Positions 44,218 to 55,268 are shown, numbered from the stretch's first letter. The stretch: 64,000 bases of DNA from Parastagonospora avenae f. sp. tritici 18332-5 (GCA_022559985.1 JAFJTR010000033.1:251247-315246), one strand, 5' to 3'. Numbers and translations are program-made. The notes: generated by a model not told the origin, from the sequence alone.

Positions 44218-44967
44218 TCACTCTTTTTTCTTCTCCACACCCAGCGGCTTTCCAGCAGTCAAGAAATCCAGCTTTCCCACATCCACGCCCTTCATCCTGA
44301 GAATCGCATACGTAGTCGTGACATGGAACCTGGTTCGAGTCAGCAAACTAGACGCCACAGGATATTGAAAGCCAACAGCCTGCAGCAACCGTGCACTCGC
44401 AAGCCTCGAGAAAACACAGTTGGGAGAGCCGAAGATTAATCCTTGATCAAGCCGCACATGCAGTGCAAGCCGACTGTCCCAGCGACATTTTCCAAATCCA
44501 CCAAAACCCCCGTAGAAAAAGTAACAAACTCACCAAAAGTTCGGCTGCGCAACCTGCAGCACATACTCCCCCTTCCCGCCCTTCCACTCCCTGCTCCCAA
44601 GCTGAATAACCACCTGCTCTTTCTCCTTACCCTCAAAATCACCCACCTTGACCGCCTCCAAGTACGCAATAACCTTCCGCACCCTCGCCAACAACTCCTC
44701 AAAGGTCTTCTCCGTGTCGGGCAAGGAGATACCCTCGATGTCCGGGTTGACGCGCGACGGCACGAATTTGGCGGCGTCGGTGAAGCGCTGGACTTGGTAG
44801 ATGAGGTCTTTCATGTCAGGGTGCAGCGAGGCGTTGAGGTATGTTGAGGGGTCATCGGATTGGGCGGTGCAATGGGTTTGGGCTTTGAGGAGGAAGTGGT
44901 GGGCGGATCGGAGGCCTTGGAGGAGGGGAGAGAGGGCGATGTGGTGGAAGGATAGAGAGTTCGACAT
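44218..44967 (-). CDS. DUF1993 family protein
   Basis: Two exons (44967-44534 and 44329-44218, intron 204 nt, long for this window) give 181 residues. The protein has the DUF1993 pattern: LLQGLRSAHHFLLKAQTH, then LNASLHPDMKDLIYQVQRFTDAAKFV, DTEKTFEELLARVRKVIAYLE, and after the intron FHVTTTYAILRMKGVDVGKLDFL. These are small DinB/YfiT-like helical-bundle proteins of unknown biochemical role, found in bacteria and fungi. Splicing restores the QPNFWFHVTT continuity expected for the family. Intact. Confidence 0.9.
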
Positions 44968-45526
44968 TTTGGAAGTGTGGTTGAAAGTTTGAAAGTCGGA
45001 AAGTCGATGGTGTGAGGAGTGTGTGGGGTGGGCAGTGGGTGTGCAGGTGGCTGTTATATACTCGCGGTGCTCACGTGTTGCGGTCCGCTGTTGCCTTGTA
45101 CCTGCTGTTCGCGGTGGCTGTTTTCTACTAGCTCATGGTTTTCATTGGGTGAATGGTTCTACGGGATGCGAAACGTGGTGTTGTGTAGAGGGGCATTACA
45201 AAGCATGTGGGTCCCGGGCCAATCGCGTCGGAACATCGTGCATCGGCACGTCGCACCTGTGTAACCCTGCTGTAAGCTGTAAGCTGTCTCGCACGCTCTG
45301 TGATTGCAAAGCAAGAATGAGGGGTATTGTAGAATCTGAATAGCGGTGAAAATCGGACGCAACGGTTCTCAAGAGCCGCAGAAAAGATGTTTCGATGGTG
45401 AGAAAATAGATTAATGAGATTGTGGTAATAGTGGAGCAAAGAAACATCGGGTATCATTACGCACAACACGCTTTCTCGCAAGACAACGCTCAATTCGACC
45501 GTCATTATCTGTTCTTATAGGCGCAA
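44968..45526. other. Intergenic, no gene seen
   Basis: About 0.56 kb between convergent or parallel minus-strand genes. Short overlapping frames on both strands have no family signal. Confidence 0.4.
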
Positions 45527-47122
45527 TCATTCTGTGGTGCGTCGCTGTGACAGCTCCTTCTCAAGCTCGGCCCTCTCGTCGACGGTCAGATCACTGCTCG
45601 CCTTGCCAATCTGTACACCCAGGAACATGACAATCAAGCCAAAGCTAGACAGAGCTGTCGCTAGCCAGAACGCGACCTTGTAGCTCTGTCTCTGTCCTTT
45701 ATCTTCTGTCTCGCTCACGGCGAGATCTGCAAAACTCAAGAAAAATGCGATCCCAAGAAAAAGTAGACTGTTCATGAAAGCGCCGGCGAGTCCCTGGCGA
45801 GCCTTGGGCATGGAAGTGGTAATGAAGATGTTGCTGACATTGTAGGTGATGTCGATACCAAGCGTCGCGCAGATCATGGCGGGGAAGGTGTAAGCCCAGT
45901 AGTTGAACGACTCAGGCAGAATGGCGAAGAGAAGTGTCGAGAGAATGTATGCAGCGCCGCTGATGAGCAACAATATGCGACCAGGCAGCAGATGAAGTAC
46001 AAGGCCGCCAATGGTTGCGAGGATCAGGCCACCAACGCACATGGGTGTGAACCATGCTGCTGTAAGGAGAGGTCCAGCACCAACAACTTGCTCAATGTAA
46101 AAGCTGGCATAGAAGAGAAAGATACCAAAGGTGCCGTACTGGAAGAACAGGGCGAGAGCAAGTGGCTTCATACCTTTGACTTCGAACATGTCGCCAGGGA
46201 GAAGAGGCTGTTCTGCGACCCATCCCTCGATGTACACGAAGGCGGCAATGAAGAGGCAGCCGATGACGAAAGTAACAGGAATGTATGGGGTGGCCCATCC
46301 CTGTGGAGCGTGGCTGCCATCAGTGAGAGCGAAAATGATGAGCACAAGGCCAGGAATGACCGTGGCCGTGCCCATCCAGTCCATTTTGATCGTCTGGTCG
46401 GGTCGATCCTCCTCTCGGTTCGGGACGCAGAAGTACGACACTACTGCAACGATCGCAAGGATGATGGCCCCAATCCAGAAGAACCAGCCCCAGGTAATCA
46501 CTTGGGCAGACAGGCCTGCAAAGAAGATGCCAGTGAAAAATCCCACAGGGGCGAAGGCGCCGTACAAACTGAAGACCAGGTTTTTGCGTGGCCCCGGGCG
46601 GTAGATGCTACCGAGCAGCATGATGCCAGAAGGTAGGAATGCGGCCGGTCCAAAGCCTTGGAGCGCTCGGCATATAGTAAGCATAACGTAGTTCTGACTG
46701 AAGCCCGCGATAATGCTCCAGACGAGGAACCAGACCAGACCAGCACAGAAGACGATGTATCCCCCAAACATGTCGGCTAGTCGTCCCAATGGTAGTAGGA
46801 AGGCGCCAGTGACTAGCGAGAATACGCTAGCGGGCCATGTTTGTGCGTTGGAAGGAATGTCGAGAGCTGTGGTAAGCTCTGGTAAAAGAATGTTGAAGCC
46901 AGAAATGAAGTACTCGGCCACGAACATGGACCCGAGGAGAGCGAAGCAAAAGCCCAGCTCCATCCATATTGAAGTAAAGACCTCAGGCCTTTCGCGTCCT
47001 AAGCGTTCGATTTCGGAGGGGCTGTAGGAGCCTCGAGACTGCGGCAAGCCCTCCTCCTCTGTTGTCGCAGCCATGGTGACAGAGGCGGGCGAGGCAGGCC
47101 GAATGGTGGGCGTCTCGCTCAT
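45527..47122 (-). CDS. MFS transporter (DHA2-like, 14 TM)
   Basis: An intact intronless 531-residue protein from the ATG at 47120-47122. The hydrophilic N-terminus is followed by about 14 membrane helices. Motifs: GFNILLPELTTALDIPSNAQTWPASVFSL in TM1-2, LPLGRLADMFGGYIVF (motif A), RALQGFGPAAFLPSG, and YGAFAPVGFFTGIFFAG (motif C-like). The C-terminus is charged (VDERAELEKELSQRR). Family members export drugs or metabolites at the plasma membrane. It is divergent from a Zn2Cys6 regulator 800 bp away, with a perfect inverted repeat between them, so local regulation is inferred. Confidence 0.9.
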   Translation of the reverse strand: MSETPTIRPASPASVTMAATTEEEGLPQSRGSYSPSEIERLGRERPEVFTSIWMELGFCFALLGSMFVAEYFISGFNILLPELTTALDIPSNAQTWPASVFSLVTGAFLLPLGRLADMFGGYIVFCAGLVWFLVWSIIAGFSQNYVMLTICRALQGFGPAAFLPSGIMLLGSIYRPGPRKNLVFSLYGAFAPVGFFTGIFFAGLSAQVITWGWFFWIGAIILAIVAVVSYFCVPNREEDRPDQTIKMDWMGTATVIPGLVLIIFALTDGSHAPQGWATPYIPVTFVIGCLFIAAFVYIEGWVAEQPLLPGDMFEVKGMKPLALALFFQYGTFGIFLFYASFYIEQVVGAGPLLTAAWFTPMCVGGLILATIGGLVLHLLPGRILLLISGAAYILSTLLFAILPESFNYWAYTFPAMICATLGIDITYNVSNIFITTSMPKARQGLAGAFMNSLLFLGIAFFLSFADLAVSETEDKGQRQSYKVAFWLATALSSFGLIVMFLGVQIGKASSDLTVDERAELEKELSQRRTTE

Positions 47123-47371
47123 TGTATATCGTGAGACCGTTATCAAGGGTTTCGAGTCAAAATGCTTGAATTTCGACGAAAGTGGACTAGGTAATGTGAA
47201 TTATGGACTTGGCGTGCTGATCTGAGGTGATTGCCCCTGGAACGGTGCTGTTTCTATACTTTTTGCGCCGAGATCACGAGGTCCGTTGAGAGCGCCATTG
47301 CTACTGAACAGCGGCAGAAACAACATGGTGCTTAGAAATGCAAGCTTTGAAGGAGCTGTCTTCCCGACTTT

Positions 47372-47401
47372 GTGACGACCTTTTGACAAACAGGTCGTCA
47401 C
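47372..47401. promoter_or_regulatory. Perfect 10-bp inverted repeat in a divergent promoter
   Basis: GTGACGACCT (47372-47381) and AGGTCGTCAC (47392-47401) are exact inverted copies 10 bp apart, between the MFS start (47122) and the Zn2Cys6 start (47922). It may be a dimer-binding operator for the adjacent regulator. A hairpin or terminator role is less likely here. Confidence 0.5.
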
Positions 47402-47921
47402 GATGGGATGGTTTTATGCGAGAGTTGCGGCTTGGCAGCCCGACTTGACTTAGCGGCACCCTGGCGGTCCAGAATCAACCCTTACAACGGCTGGCGAACG
47501 TGCCAACTGCGCAGCTCTGGGCACGCAACTCTCTTACCGCGAATTCTGTGGTAGATGGATGTCCTTTCGAAGATGAGAATATACGAGAAAGGGGGAGTAG
47601 AATGTGAAATGACGATGCTCCTCGGTCCTCCATGATGGGATGATGGCTGTCGTTCTAGTGAGCGATTCTGGGGGCTGCCAGGTGCGCCCTTGGCCGATGC
47701 TGCCATCCGTAGTGAAAGCGGTTCCGGCGAAAACTGGGGTGACGAAATCGGGGGCAAAAGAAGCGCAGCGTCCGAATTGTGGGAACCATCTTCTTAGTCA
47801 TGATACAGCGTGTCGACCTGTGAGATCATCCAACACTCCCACGGACTGTCGTGTAGTCCTCGGCCATTCAGATCCTCCTCTTTAGGTGATTGCGCGACAA
47901 ACCTCGCATGGCGCGGATCCG

Positions 47922-49565
47922 ATGAGCGCCGCCGCAGCACTCAACCTCCCCACCAAAGCTTGTCACAATTGCCGGAAGAAGAGATGGAGATGCGATCGCT
48001 CGCTGCCGAGCTGCCAGAAATGCTCGTCATCCGGCGACGACTGCCTGGGCTATGGGAAGCTGTTCAAGTGGAATAGTGGGGTTGCAAGTCGAGGGAAGAT
48101 GATGGGGAAGTCATATGACGCCCATGATGGACTGAAAAAGGCAGCCAAGCCTCACAACGCACCTGCAAAACAACAAGAACATGTGCACATCGGAAGCGAG
48201 CAGACGCCAGATCTCCTTGAGGACTTTGCGGCAACACCGGAACACCATGAAGCGCAGTCGACCATGGTTCTTCATCGGCCTCTTGTCGACCCGCTAGTAA
48301 ATGATCTCGACCCACACTCAAGATACTACATGCATCACTTCGCAACACAGCTATGCGATGTCATGGTCGTGTATGATATGCCAGGGCAGAATCCTATACG
48401 CGATCTGATTCCTGCGACGTCTGCGCATCCTCTGCTGCTTCATGTCATGGTGGCAAATTCTGCTTTCCACATCTTCAACATTTCGCAGAACCCCATGGGC
48501 CATTCCACTTACCAGGCCGACAATACGGCCATGGATGCACCTGTCTGTCAGATTGTGCCCTTCAGGGGCGGACCACTCAAGTCGGCATACAAAGATGCAT
48601 TGATAGCGAAGCAGCAAGCCCTATCACTGTTGGCACAGAATGTTGCGACTGTCGATCCATCAAACATTGACATGATATTGATCACGATTCTCATGTTTGT
48701 CAACTACGCGCTGGTTGAATCAGGCCGCGACAAGTGGAGGGTTCACATGGAGGGCGCATGGCAGCTGATCAGGCTTCTCGGTGAGCCACCGTACCTGCAG
48801 AAGCCCATGAGCAGACTTCGCTTGACCATTCTGTCGGACTTCCTTGTCTTCTACATCCTTGGATCCACATTCAGTTTCAGCGCCATGCCGTCATTCATCC
48901 CCGACACGATCGAGCTTGATCCGATTTTGCGGTATGCTGAGACCAACAACTACCTCTCGTGTCCGGGTCCGCTGCTTCGCATCATGTTGGAGTCTTTTGC
49001 GCTGCCGAACAAGACGGTGTCTTGCACCGACGAAGTGTACGACAACATACAGGAGCAGATCGGAAACCTGTTGCACCGTGCATTGGACTTCGACCCAGTT
49101 GCATGGTCTAAGGACTTCGAGCCAGCGACGCCCTTTGAAGATATAAATCAACGTATACGCATCGCTGCCGCCCACCGCTCTGCAGTCTGCATTTATTTGG
49201 CCCGCGTGTTACCATCAGGGAACCCACTCATCGACCCGGCGAGCGGCGCTGCCATCGTAAATCTCGTCGAGCTTGCCAACGATGTGGTGCATCAGATCTC
49301 CCATCTCAAGCCCGGCGATGCGCTCTTCAAGTCGATTTGCTGGCCACTGTTCTTGGCTGGCGCCGAGTCAAGGGACCCAACACAGCGCGAATGGATTATG
49401 AACACCTTAGATGCTCTCTACAGCACCATGTACTGGGGCTACCTGCATACTTCCAAAAGGGTGCTAGAAAGAATATGGAAGTACCTGGACCAAGCCGCTG
49501 ACGACGAAGAGAACTGCTGGGTAGAAGAAGTAAAAGACTTTGGCAACGAGATCCTCATAGCTTGA
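47922..49565 (+). CDS. Zn2Cys6 transcription factor (Fungal_trans_2 / ACR-2-like)
   Basis: 547 residues from the ATG at 47922. The frame is open upstream but without a better ATG. The zinc cluster is complete near residues 13-45: ACHNCRKKRWRCDRSLPSCQKCSSSGDDCLGYGK, i.e. C-x2-C-x6-C-x5-C-x2-C-x6-C. The following LFKWNSGVASRGK is typical of the ACR-2/Fungal_trans_2 group. The long C-terminal region is helical (YYMHHFATQLCDVMVVYD, LLHVMVANSAFHI, KWRVHMEGAWQLIRLLG) as in that family. Intronless and intact. The divergent MFS gene is the obvious candidate target, by inference. Confidence 0.88.
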   Translation: MSAAAALNLPTKACHNCRKKRWRCDRSLPSCQKCSSSGDDCLGYGKLFKWNSGVASRGKMMGKSYDAHDGLKKAAKPHNAPAKQQEHVHIGSEQTPDLLEDFAATPEHHEAQSTMVLHRPLVDPLVNDLDPHSRYYMHHFATQLCDVMVVYDMPGQNPIRDLIPATSAHPLLLHVMVANSAFHIFNISQNPMGHSTYQADNTAMDAPVCQIVPFRGGPLKSAYKDALIAKQQALSLLAQNVATVDPSNIDMILITILMFVNYALVESGRDKWRVHMEGAWQLIRLLGEPPYLQKPMSRLRLTILSDFLVFYILGSTFSFSAMPSFIPDTIELDPILRYAETNNYLSCPGPLLRIMLESFALPNKTVSCTDEVYDNIQEQIGNLLHRALDFDPVAWSKDFEPATPFEDINQRIRIAAAHRSAVCIYLARVLPSGNPLIDPASGAAIVNLVELANDVVHQISHLKPGDALFKSICWPLFLAGAESRDPTQREWIMNTLDALYSTMYWGYLHTSKRVLERIWKYLDQAADDEENCWVEEVKDFGNEILIA

Positions 49566-50465
49566 AGCCGATGGCTCGGGCGGAAGCAAGGGTTGTTACA
49601 CAACAAGAACGTGGCTGCGAGCCGTCGAGCCGCCGGGCTGTCGCACATGGCGTTGTGGCGTGCTCGGGCACTTATCGAGACGGTATATATATACGTTTGT
49701 TGGTACCTATCAGAAGGACACTTCGGAGCGACGCGTGGTTGCAACCAGGCTAGCAAGGCGTATTGGTCTTGTAGCGTGCGAGCATAGCGCGTCAGTGGCC
49801 CAAGACGTCGATCCCCTGCTTTGGGCGGAGGGGCACCCGTCTCACATCATCGGAAGTCGACCGTCGAATCACCATCGCATTCGCACAACACACACAACTT
49901 AAGCAATCGACACTTTGCGCGCATGGCCACGGTTTTTCGATAATGGCCTTGCAGCTAGGCGACCATCGTGACCATCGTGAGTCTCCTGCAGCACCACTTA
50001 GGCCCATGTTCTGGCCGCCTCACCATGTACTTGCCAACTTTCCTGGTGTTGTCACTGGCCACCCCAAACTCTGCTGACCGACTGGAACTCACCGGTCGCC
50101 CGACGATATTCTTAAACCTTCGTCATAAGGTTGCGGGCTTACGCCACGTATGGGGTCAGGTACCTCTACAACCAGCGCCCAGGTATGACCATGTTACTTT
50201 TCTCATGCCCACCGCTCTTTCTGCGCTGTATTGATGGGAAGGCGTTTACATCCCCCGACCGTGTTTGCATCATCGAGGAACAGGAAGGTAGCATTGATCC
50301 GCACGACGTGGCTCGCCGCACGCATGTAAGAAAACATAAAAGGATGCACATATCTCTCCACATATTCTAGCTGCAGGAAGAGCTCCAGCAACAACGGAGT
50401 GCCCTTTATCAGTGCAGTCACTTCATACATCTTTTCTGAGGCAACTTGCCGTTCTTACCAGCATT
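49566..50465. other. Intergenic, no gene seen
   Basis: 0.9 kb between the regulator and the GH76 gene. Several short plus-strand frames (60-88 codons) show no family signal. The 3' part should hold the GH76 promoter. Confidence 0.45.
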
Positions 50466-51797
50466 ATGGTTACTTCATTCTTCCTATTCGCACTTCTTAG
50501 TCTCTCGGCTATTCATAGCTCATGCGCTCATGACTATGACAGCACCACCACGAATCCGACCGCATGGACAGAATATGCCCTTGATGGACTGGACCAGTGG
50601 TACAACTGCACGACCGGTATCTGGGAAACCGCTGGATGGTGGAACAGCGCCAATGTCATGACCATGCTCGGCAACCTTGCGAAAGCCGATCCGTATAACG
50701 CACACGTACAGATCGTGGCACGTAGGACGTTTGCCAACGCGATACGCAATGCTCCAATCAAAAACCCTGTTCCCAACAGAGAGCGACCCAATGACACATC
50801 TACGTCAAGCGCAGCGCGATCCGGGACGACGTTCAGCAAGTACATCGACCCGAGAACATACCTGCCACACTCGAACTACCCGATAGATTGGCTCCGTCAC
50901 GTCGACTCAGCAACAAACGCCATTGCCTTACTCACAGGTGACTCCCAATTTGACGAAGAATCGATGCTCAAAGACTTTAAGCCAGATCCCTACGCCTGGC
51001 TCGATGGTTTCTACGATGACGACCTCTGGTGGGCTCTGGCATGGATCAACGCTTACGATGTCACTTCGCGGCCTGTATATCTCACTCTCGCGAAAGACAT
51101 TTTCGACATCGTCGCAAAAGGCTGGGGCACGAACTGCAGCAGCGGCGGCATTTACTGGAACGATGAGAAGCAGTATGTCAACGCCATCGCTAACGAGTTA
51201 TTCTTCTCGACTGCCGCACATCTGGCGAATCGAGCGCAAGATACAGAATACTATACCGACTGGGCCAAGAAGTCGCTCGAGTGGTTCCTGGCCAGTGGCA
51301 TGATAAATGGAAACAACACCATCAACGACGGCTTGGATGCAGAAACGTGTAAGAACAATAATGGAACGGTGTGGAGCTATAACCAAGGTGTCGTTCTCGG
51401 CGGGCTCGTCGAGCTGAACCACGCTAGTCAAAATTCGACTCTCCTCCGTCCACTTGCGTCTACTATCGCGACAGCAGCCCTGATGAAGCTTTCCAACGAG
51501 GACGGTGTCATCAAAGACGTATGTGACGACGGTGGCACGTGCGGCGCAGATGGCACGCAGTTCAAGGGCGTGTTTATGCGCAACTTGGGCGAACTTTGGG
51601 CAGCGACCGGCGATGAAATGTTCAAAGAGGCGATCAAGACTAATGCGAGAAGCATATGGAAGAACAACAAGCAGGTTCAGGAAGACGGTGTGGTATTTGG
51701 AAACCGCTGGGCAGGAGACTTTGAAGGACCGGCGAATGCAAGTATGCAAGGGAGTGCGATGGACGCGCTCGTTGCGAATGTTGTCATTTCGAATTGA
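50466..51797 (+). CDS. GH76 endo-alpha-1,6-mannanase (Dcw1/Dfg5-like), secreted
   Basis: 443 residues from the ATG at 50466, which begins a signal peptide (VTSFFLFALLSLSAIHSSCA). GH76 enzymes act on alpha-1,6-mannan. Fungal members cross-link GPI-glycoproteins into the wall or degrade mannan. The catalytic Asp pair is in WLDGFYDDDLWWALAW, and other family sequences are WYNCTTGIWETAGWWNSAN, GGIYWNDEKQYVNAIANELFFSTAA, WSYNQGVVLGGL and FKGVFMRNLGEL. Many N-glycosylation sites. There is no obvious C-terminal GPI-anchor hydrophobic tail, so a soluble secreted form is more likely. Intronless and intact. Confidence 0.92.
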   Translation: MVTSFFLFALLSLSAIHSSCAHDYDSTTTNPTAWTEYALDGLDQWYNCTTGIWETAGWWNSANVMTMLGNLAKADPYNAHVQIVARRTFANAIRNAPIKNPVPNRERPNDTSTSSAARSGTTFSKYIDPRTYLPHSNYPIDWLRHVDSATNAIALLTGDSQFDEESMLKDFKPDPYAWLDGFYDDDLWWALAWINAYDVTSRPVYLTLAKDIFDIVAKGWGTNCSSGGIYWNDEKQYVNAIANELFFSTAAHLANRAQDTEYYTDWAKKSLEWFLASGMINGNNTINDGLDAETCKNNNGTVWSYNQGVVLGGLVELNHASQNSTLLRPLASTIATAALMKLSNEDGVIKDVCDDGGTCGADGTQFKGVFMRNLGELWAATGDEMFKEAIKTNARSIWKNNKQVQEDGVVFGNRWAGDFEGPANASMQGSAMDALVANVVISN

Positions 51798-51866
51798 GTG
51801 CGCAGCATATGGATGAGACTGACTTATTTTTCGTGTGTATTGGTATTGAATTGTTTGTTGAATAAC

Positions 51867-51917
51867 GACACGATTGTCCAAACGACACGATTGTCCAAAC
51901 GACACGATTGTCTAAAC
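51867..51917 (+). repeat. Three tandem 17-bp repeats
   Basis: GACACGATTGTCCAAAC occurs three times head to tail (51867-51883, 51884-51900, 51901-51917), the last with one change. It lies about 70 bp after the GH76 stop, in the 3' region between convergent genes. Confidence 0.9.
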
Positions 51918-51975
51918 TGCCTAGGTCCTTGACCGAATGACCCATCGACAGATCGTCAGTAGACACCCCCAGGGC

Positions 51976-53124
51976 TTATTCTATTAACTTGACCTTCTTC
52001 GCCTCCACATCTTCTCCATCTCCCTTATCATATCTTTTCCTCTTGCCACCTTTCTCTCCAGTCAAATCTTCAATTGGCTCCTCACTAACGTCCTTCTTGG
52101 CCACAACCGCCTCGTCCTGCTTCTCCTCCCCGCCACTGCTCTTATCCTCTCCACCACTACTACCCTCCCCCGGCACACCATGCACATACCTCCTCCTGCC
52201 CCCAGTCCCCCTCTTTGTCTCCCTCTCCTTGCCTGCCGCCACATTCATATCGTCCTGGATCAGGCGATTGCGCAGTACACCCGCGCGTCCGGCACCAGGT
52301 AACTTGCGCGCGCGGCACAGTGCAGCGAGGGCGAAGTAATCGTGTGCGGCGTAGGTGGGGTGGTTTGGGAGAGGAGTAAGGGGGGATGGGGATGGGGATT
52401 TGGATGTGCTCTTGGATTTGTATTTGCGTTTGGGGGTGGGGTGGGAGGAGTCGGAGCTGGTCATGGAGCTGGATTTGGACTTCGGCTGAAGCTTTTGAGT
52501 GGGTTGTGAGGAGTCGGAGTTGCTGGAGTGCTTGAATGCGGGTTTGGCGTTGGGGGATGAGTGCTGCAAAGGGCTCGAGTGACGTGGGCTGGAATTTGAG
52601 AGGCAAATGGGGGAAGAGGTGTAAGGGTTGTGCGCTCGTTGAACGGGTGGTGAGATCGGGGCATTTGCACTTCCACTTGCGCTCTCCGTCGCTGTCTCCC
52701 ACTCCTCTTCTTCTTCGCCTGCACCTTTGACCGCATGATTCTCTCCCTCCATCTCCCCTTCCTCTTCTTCTTCTCCCCTTAAATACTCCTCAAGCCACTC
52801 CTCGGCCTTTCGATCCCTCTCGCGGTGCTTCTTCATCGCCCAGTTGAGCGTCGGCATCTCGTGCGCATTCTCGCCCGTGTAATCCGGATGCATTTGCAGG
52901 TACTCCTTACTGTACTGCATTCGCACCTCGCCGGTCCTATGCCAGGATTGCGCGAGCTGGGTGGCCATGGCTGCGTCGACCGTGCCGGCGGTAAGGAGCG
53001 TCTGGGCGTGCGTGTGCATCATGGTGGATTCAGTGGTGAAGCGGTGCGAGTCGAAGCTGGGGCGCGCGGAGGTTGAGGTGTCGATAGGGAGAAGAGTGTG
53101 TTTGGGGAGGGATTTAGATGACAT
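51976..53124 (-). CDS. Hypothetical nuclear-type protein with SAP-like motif
   Basis: 382 residues from the ATG at 53122-53124. The frame is open upstream through a repeat tract that is not protein-like. The N-terminal 130 residues look folded (ATQLAQSWHRTGEVRMQYSKEYLQMHPDYTGENAHEMPTL, then an acidic EEEEEEGEMEGE run). A Ser/Pro/Lys low-complexity middle follows. YFALAALCRARKLPGAGRAGVLRNRLIQDD near residue 270 resembles a SAP DNA-binding helix-loop-helix. The C-terminus is highly charged with KRKRYDKGDGEDVEAKKVK, likely a nuclear signal. The function is unknown. Confidence 0.6.
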   Translation of the reverse strand: MSSKSLPKHTLLPIDTSTSARPSFDSHRFTTESTMMHTHAQTLLTAGTVDAAMATQLAQSWHRTGEVRMQYSKEYLQMHPDYTGENAHEMPTLNWAMKKHRERDRKAEEWLEEYLRGEEEEEGEMEGENHAVKGAGEEEEEWETATESASGSANAPISPPVQRAHNPYTSSPICLSNSSPRHSSPLQHSSPNAKPAFKHSSNSDSSQPTQKLQPKSKSSSMTSSDSSHPTPKRKYKSKSTSKSPSPSPLTPLPNHPTYAAHDYFALAALCRARKLPGAGRAGVLRNRLIQDDMNVAAGKERETKRGTGGRRRYVHGVPGEGSSGGEDKSSGGEEKQDEAVVAKKDVSEEPIEDLTGEKGGKRKRYDKGDGEDVEAKKVKLIE

Positions 53125-53371
53125 GGCGGAATAAGGAAGTATGGTTCTGAATCGTCGGTTGATAGAAGAGGTGATGTACTGCGTCCAGGCAGTGCAATGC
53201 TTGATTGATATGCGGCTTTGTGAGTTGCGTTGTCGCACAAAGGATGAATACAAAAAGCGAAATGGAATAGAAAAAAGTTGATGGAGGATGGAGGAAGGCG
53301 GGAGTGAGCAAGATAGGCGACAAAAAAAAAAGCTTTGACATGACGTAAAACCCGCAAAAGATGTGGTGAAT

Positions 53372-53397
53372 GTGAGAGTGAGAGTGAGAGTGAGAGT
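53372..53397. repeat. (GTGAGA)n microsatellite
   Basis: Four perfect 6-bp units followed by degenerate GTAAAA/GTGAAA units, in the 5' region of the SAP-like gene. The strand asymmetry is complete (purine-rich plus strand). Confidence 0.85.
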
Positions 53398-53735
53398 AAA
53401 AGTGAAAGTGACCTGTTTGTGCACACAAACATTTCGTCCTAGACACAACACCAACACCACACCACACACAATGGAATGGTAAGACGCCTGCACTAAGCTT
53501 TGAACGAAGGTAATTGTCAGGAGTGACTGTAATGATTTGATCGGAACATTAAATCATTTGTTACATAGCGGAGGCAGCGCAATGCGTAACCAGAGCGCCT
53601 AAGTCCTCCAGATACCCATCTCGTATCCGTGTCAGAGTACTGTGTCCAACAAGGGGTTTAAATATTCGTACCGTCTTCCCCAGCGACATCCAGGACCATT
53701 CTGTCTCCGTCTTCCTCGTCCTCAGCCTCGCTGAC

Positions 53736-55268
53736 TTATTCGCTGAGATCTCCTTCCTCAGATCGCTGGATAATGTTACCCTTTGCGTCGTGAATCACTG
53801 TAGTAGTGAAGCCCGGAGCAACAAGAATCTTGGTTTGCGTATCCTTAACGTCCCAACGGTACCAGACGGTGAATGTCGAACCAACAGCAAGTAAAGCATC
53901 AGCTACTCTGCGGAACATGCCGATGACTGGCTCGTCGAGATGCGTGGGAGCCGGTGGTGGCTGACTGGATCTTCGCATCCAAATTCGACAGTCAACATAA
54001 ACTCCTTGATTGGAATCAATAAGGAGAGGCACTTAGGAATCTCTATTCGGGTGAGGCGAACATCCTATTGTAAAACATACTGAGTGTATATTGAACACCA
54101 CAAGCATAGGGTCATTCCACCCATCTCGAAGATCTGCAGGTTAGGCGGGAAGTAGTTTTGCAGTTGCTTGAGATCCGGTTCTGTGTCGCCAAAGAACATC
54201 TGATGATCGAGAAGCAGCTGTTTGAGCTCCTTGAACTTTGCAAATGACCCGAATGCTACTGCTAGGGGTTGAGGAAGCATGTCCATCCAAGTGAAGTACT
54301 GGAGCCGTGGTATATGCCGCAACATTGCCCGCTTTAGCTTGCCATAGTCGTAATCTGCCCATTGTCGATGAGCAGGAGGGTCACTCCGACCATGTCCAAA
54401 TACAAGGAGTGCCTTGAGGTTTGCACACCAAGGCGATGCGACGAGCGTTTCGAGCATGATGGGGTCGAATTTAACGCCTAGCAGCGTCAAGGTATTCAGA
54501 TTCCCTTCAGGATGTGCAGTTTGAGAGGGCGATGCCTGCGGTAAACTGATGGCGCTCAGACCTGCGTTATTGCACAGTTCCAGGGTCTGCATGGCGGGTT
54601 GTATTCCGACGTTAAAAGAGCAATAGTAGCTATCATCTTGACTCTTTAAAACTTGTATTCGAAGTAGCTTTAGGGCGCAAAAGGGATAATCTTACATGGA
54701 AGGGCCTGATGTCGACTCCATGGCTTCCAGCATGAATCGTGTCATGAAAAGATTTTCCTCGTTCAGCACATCAAGGTCGATCGACACAACCTCAGTGATG
54801 AGGCATAGAATTAGTGCGAGAGCGCCGTCGATAGTCTTCAAAATCTCTCGCAAACATCTCCATCTTCCGGTGCGGGTTGATCTTGTACGTGAACGCCAGG
54901 TCGGAAACAAGCTTGGTGATTCGCGGCGCATGCGCCATGAGGATGTTGCACAGATCAATATTGCCATCATCGACGGGCTCGAAAATCTCTGGAGCCGATT
55001 CGGGAGCCTCTGGCCATGGTGTTTGTGGCTCATGGCACAGAGCGAAGTGATGAATGCTACTCCGCAGATCCTTTCGCTTGATGAGCGTGAACAAGAGCAG
55101 CTTGACGCGATCCTCGTGATTTTCGTGAAATTCAATAATGTCGTAGAGGCGCGGCTCAGCCAGCTGGCGATAGTATTTTGAGACGTGGCATAGTTCAGTG
55201 AGGTCGTCTTGTTCTAGGTAATCGATGATGGCGGCGTCAAGCTCTGTGGGTAGCTCTTCTAGCGACAT
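53736..55268 (-). pseudogene. F-box-like paralogue A, frameshifted
   Basis: The ATG at 55266-55268 starts an F-box-like N-terminus (LPTELDAAIIDYLEQDDLTELCHVSKYYRQLAEPRLYDII). The frame breaks near 54840-54850 (after MEMFARDFED), and the continuation DGALALILCLITEV is in another frame ending at 54692. A third segment (54592-54065) with leucine-rich spacing and a fourth (54032-53736, VYVDCRIWMRR) complete the body, separated by stops or possible introns. F-box proteins recruit substrates to SCF ubiquitin ligases. Alignment by eye with paralogues B and C guided the segments. Confidence 0.65.

Noticed and set aside
45992..46636. 214-codon plus-strand frame
   Set aside because: Antisense of the MFS gene with no protein-like features.
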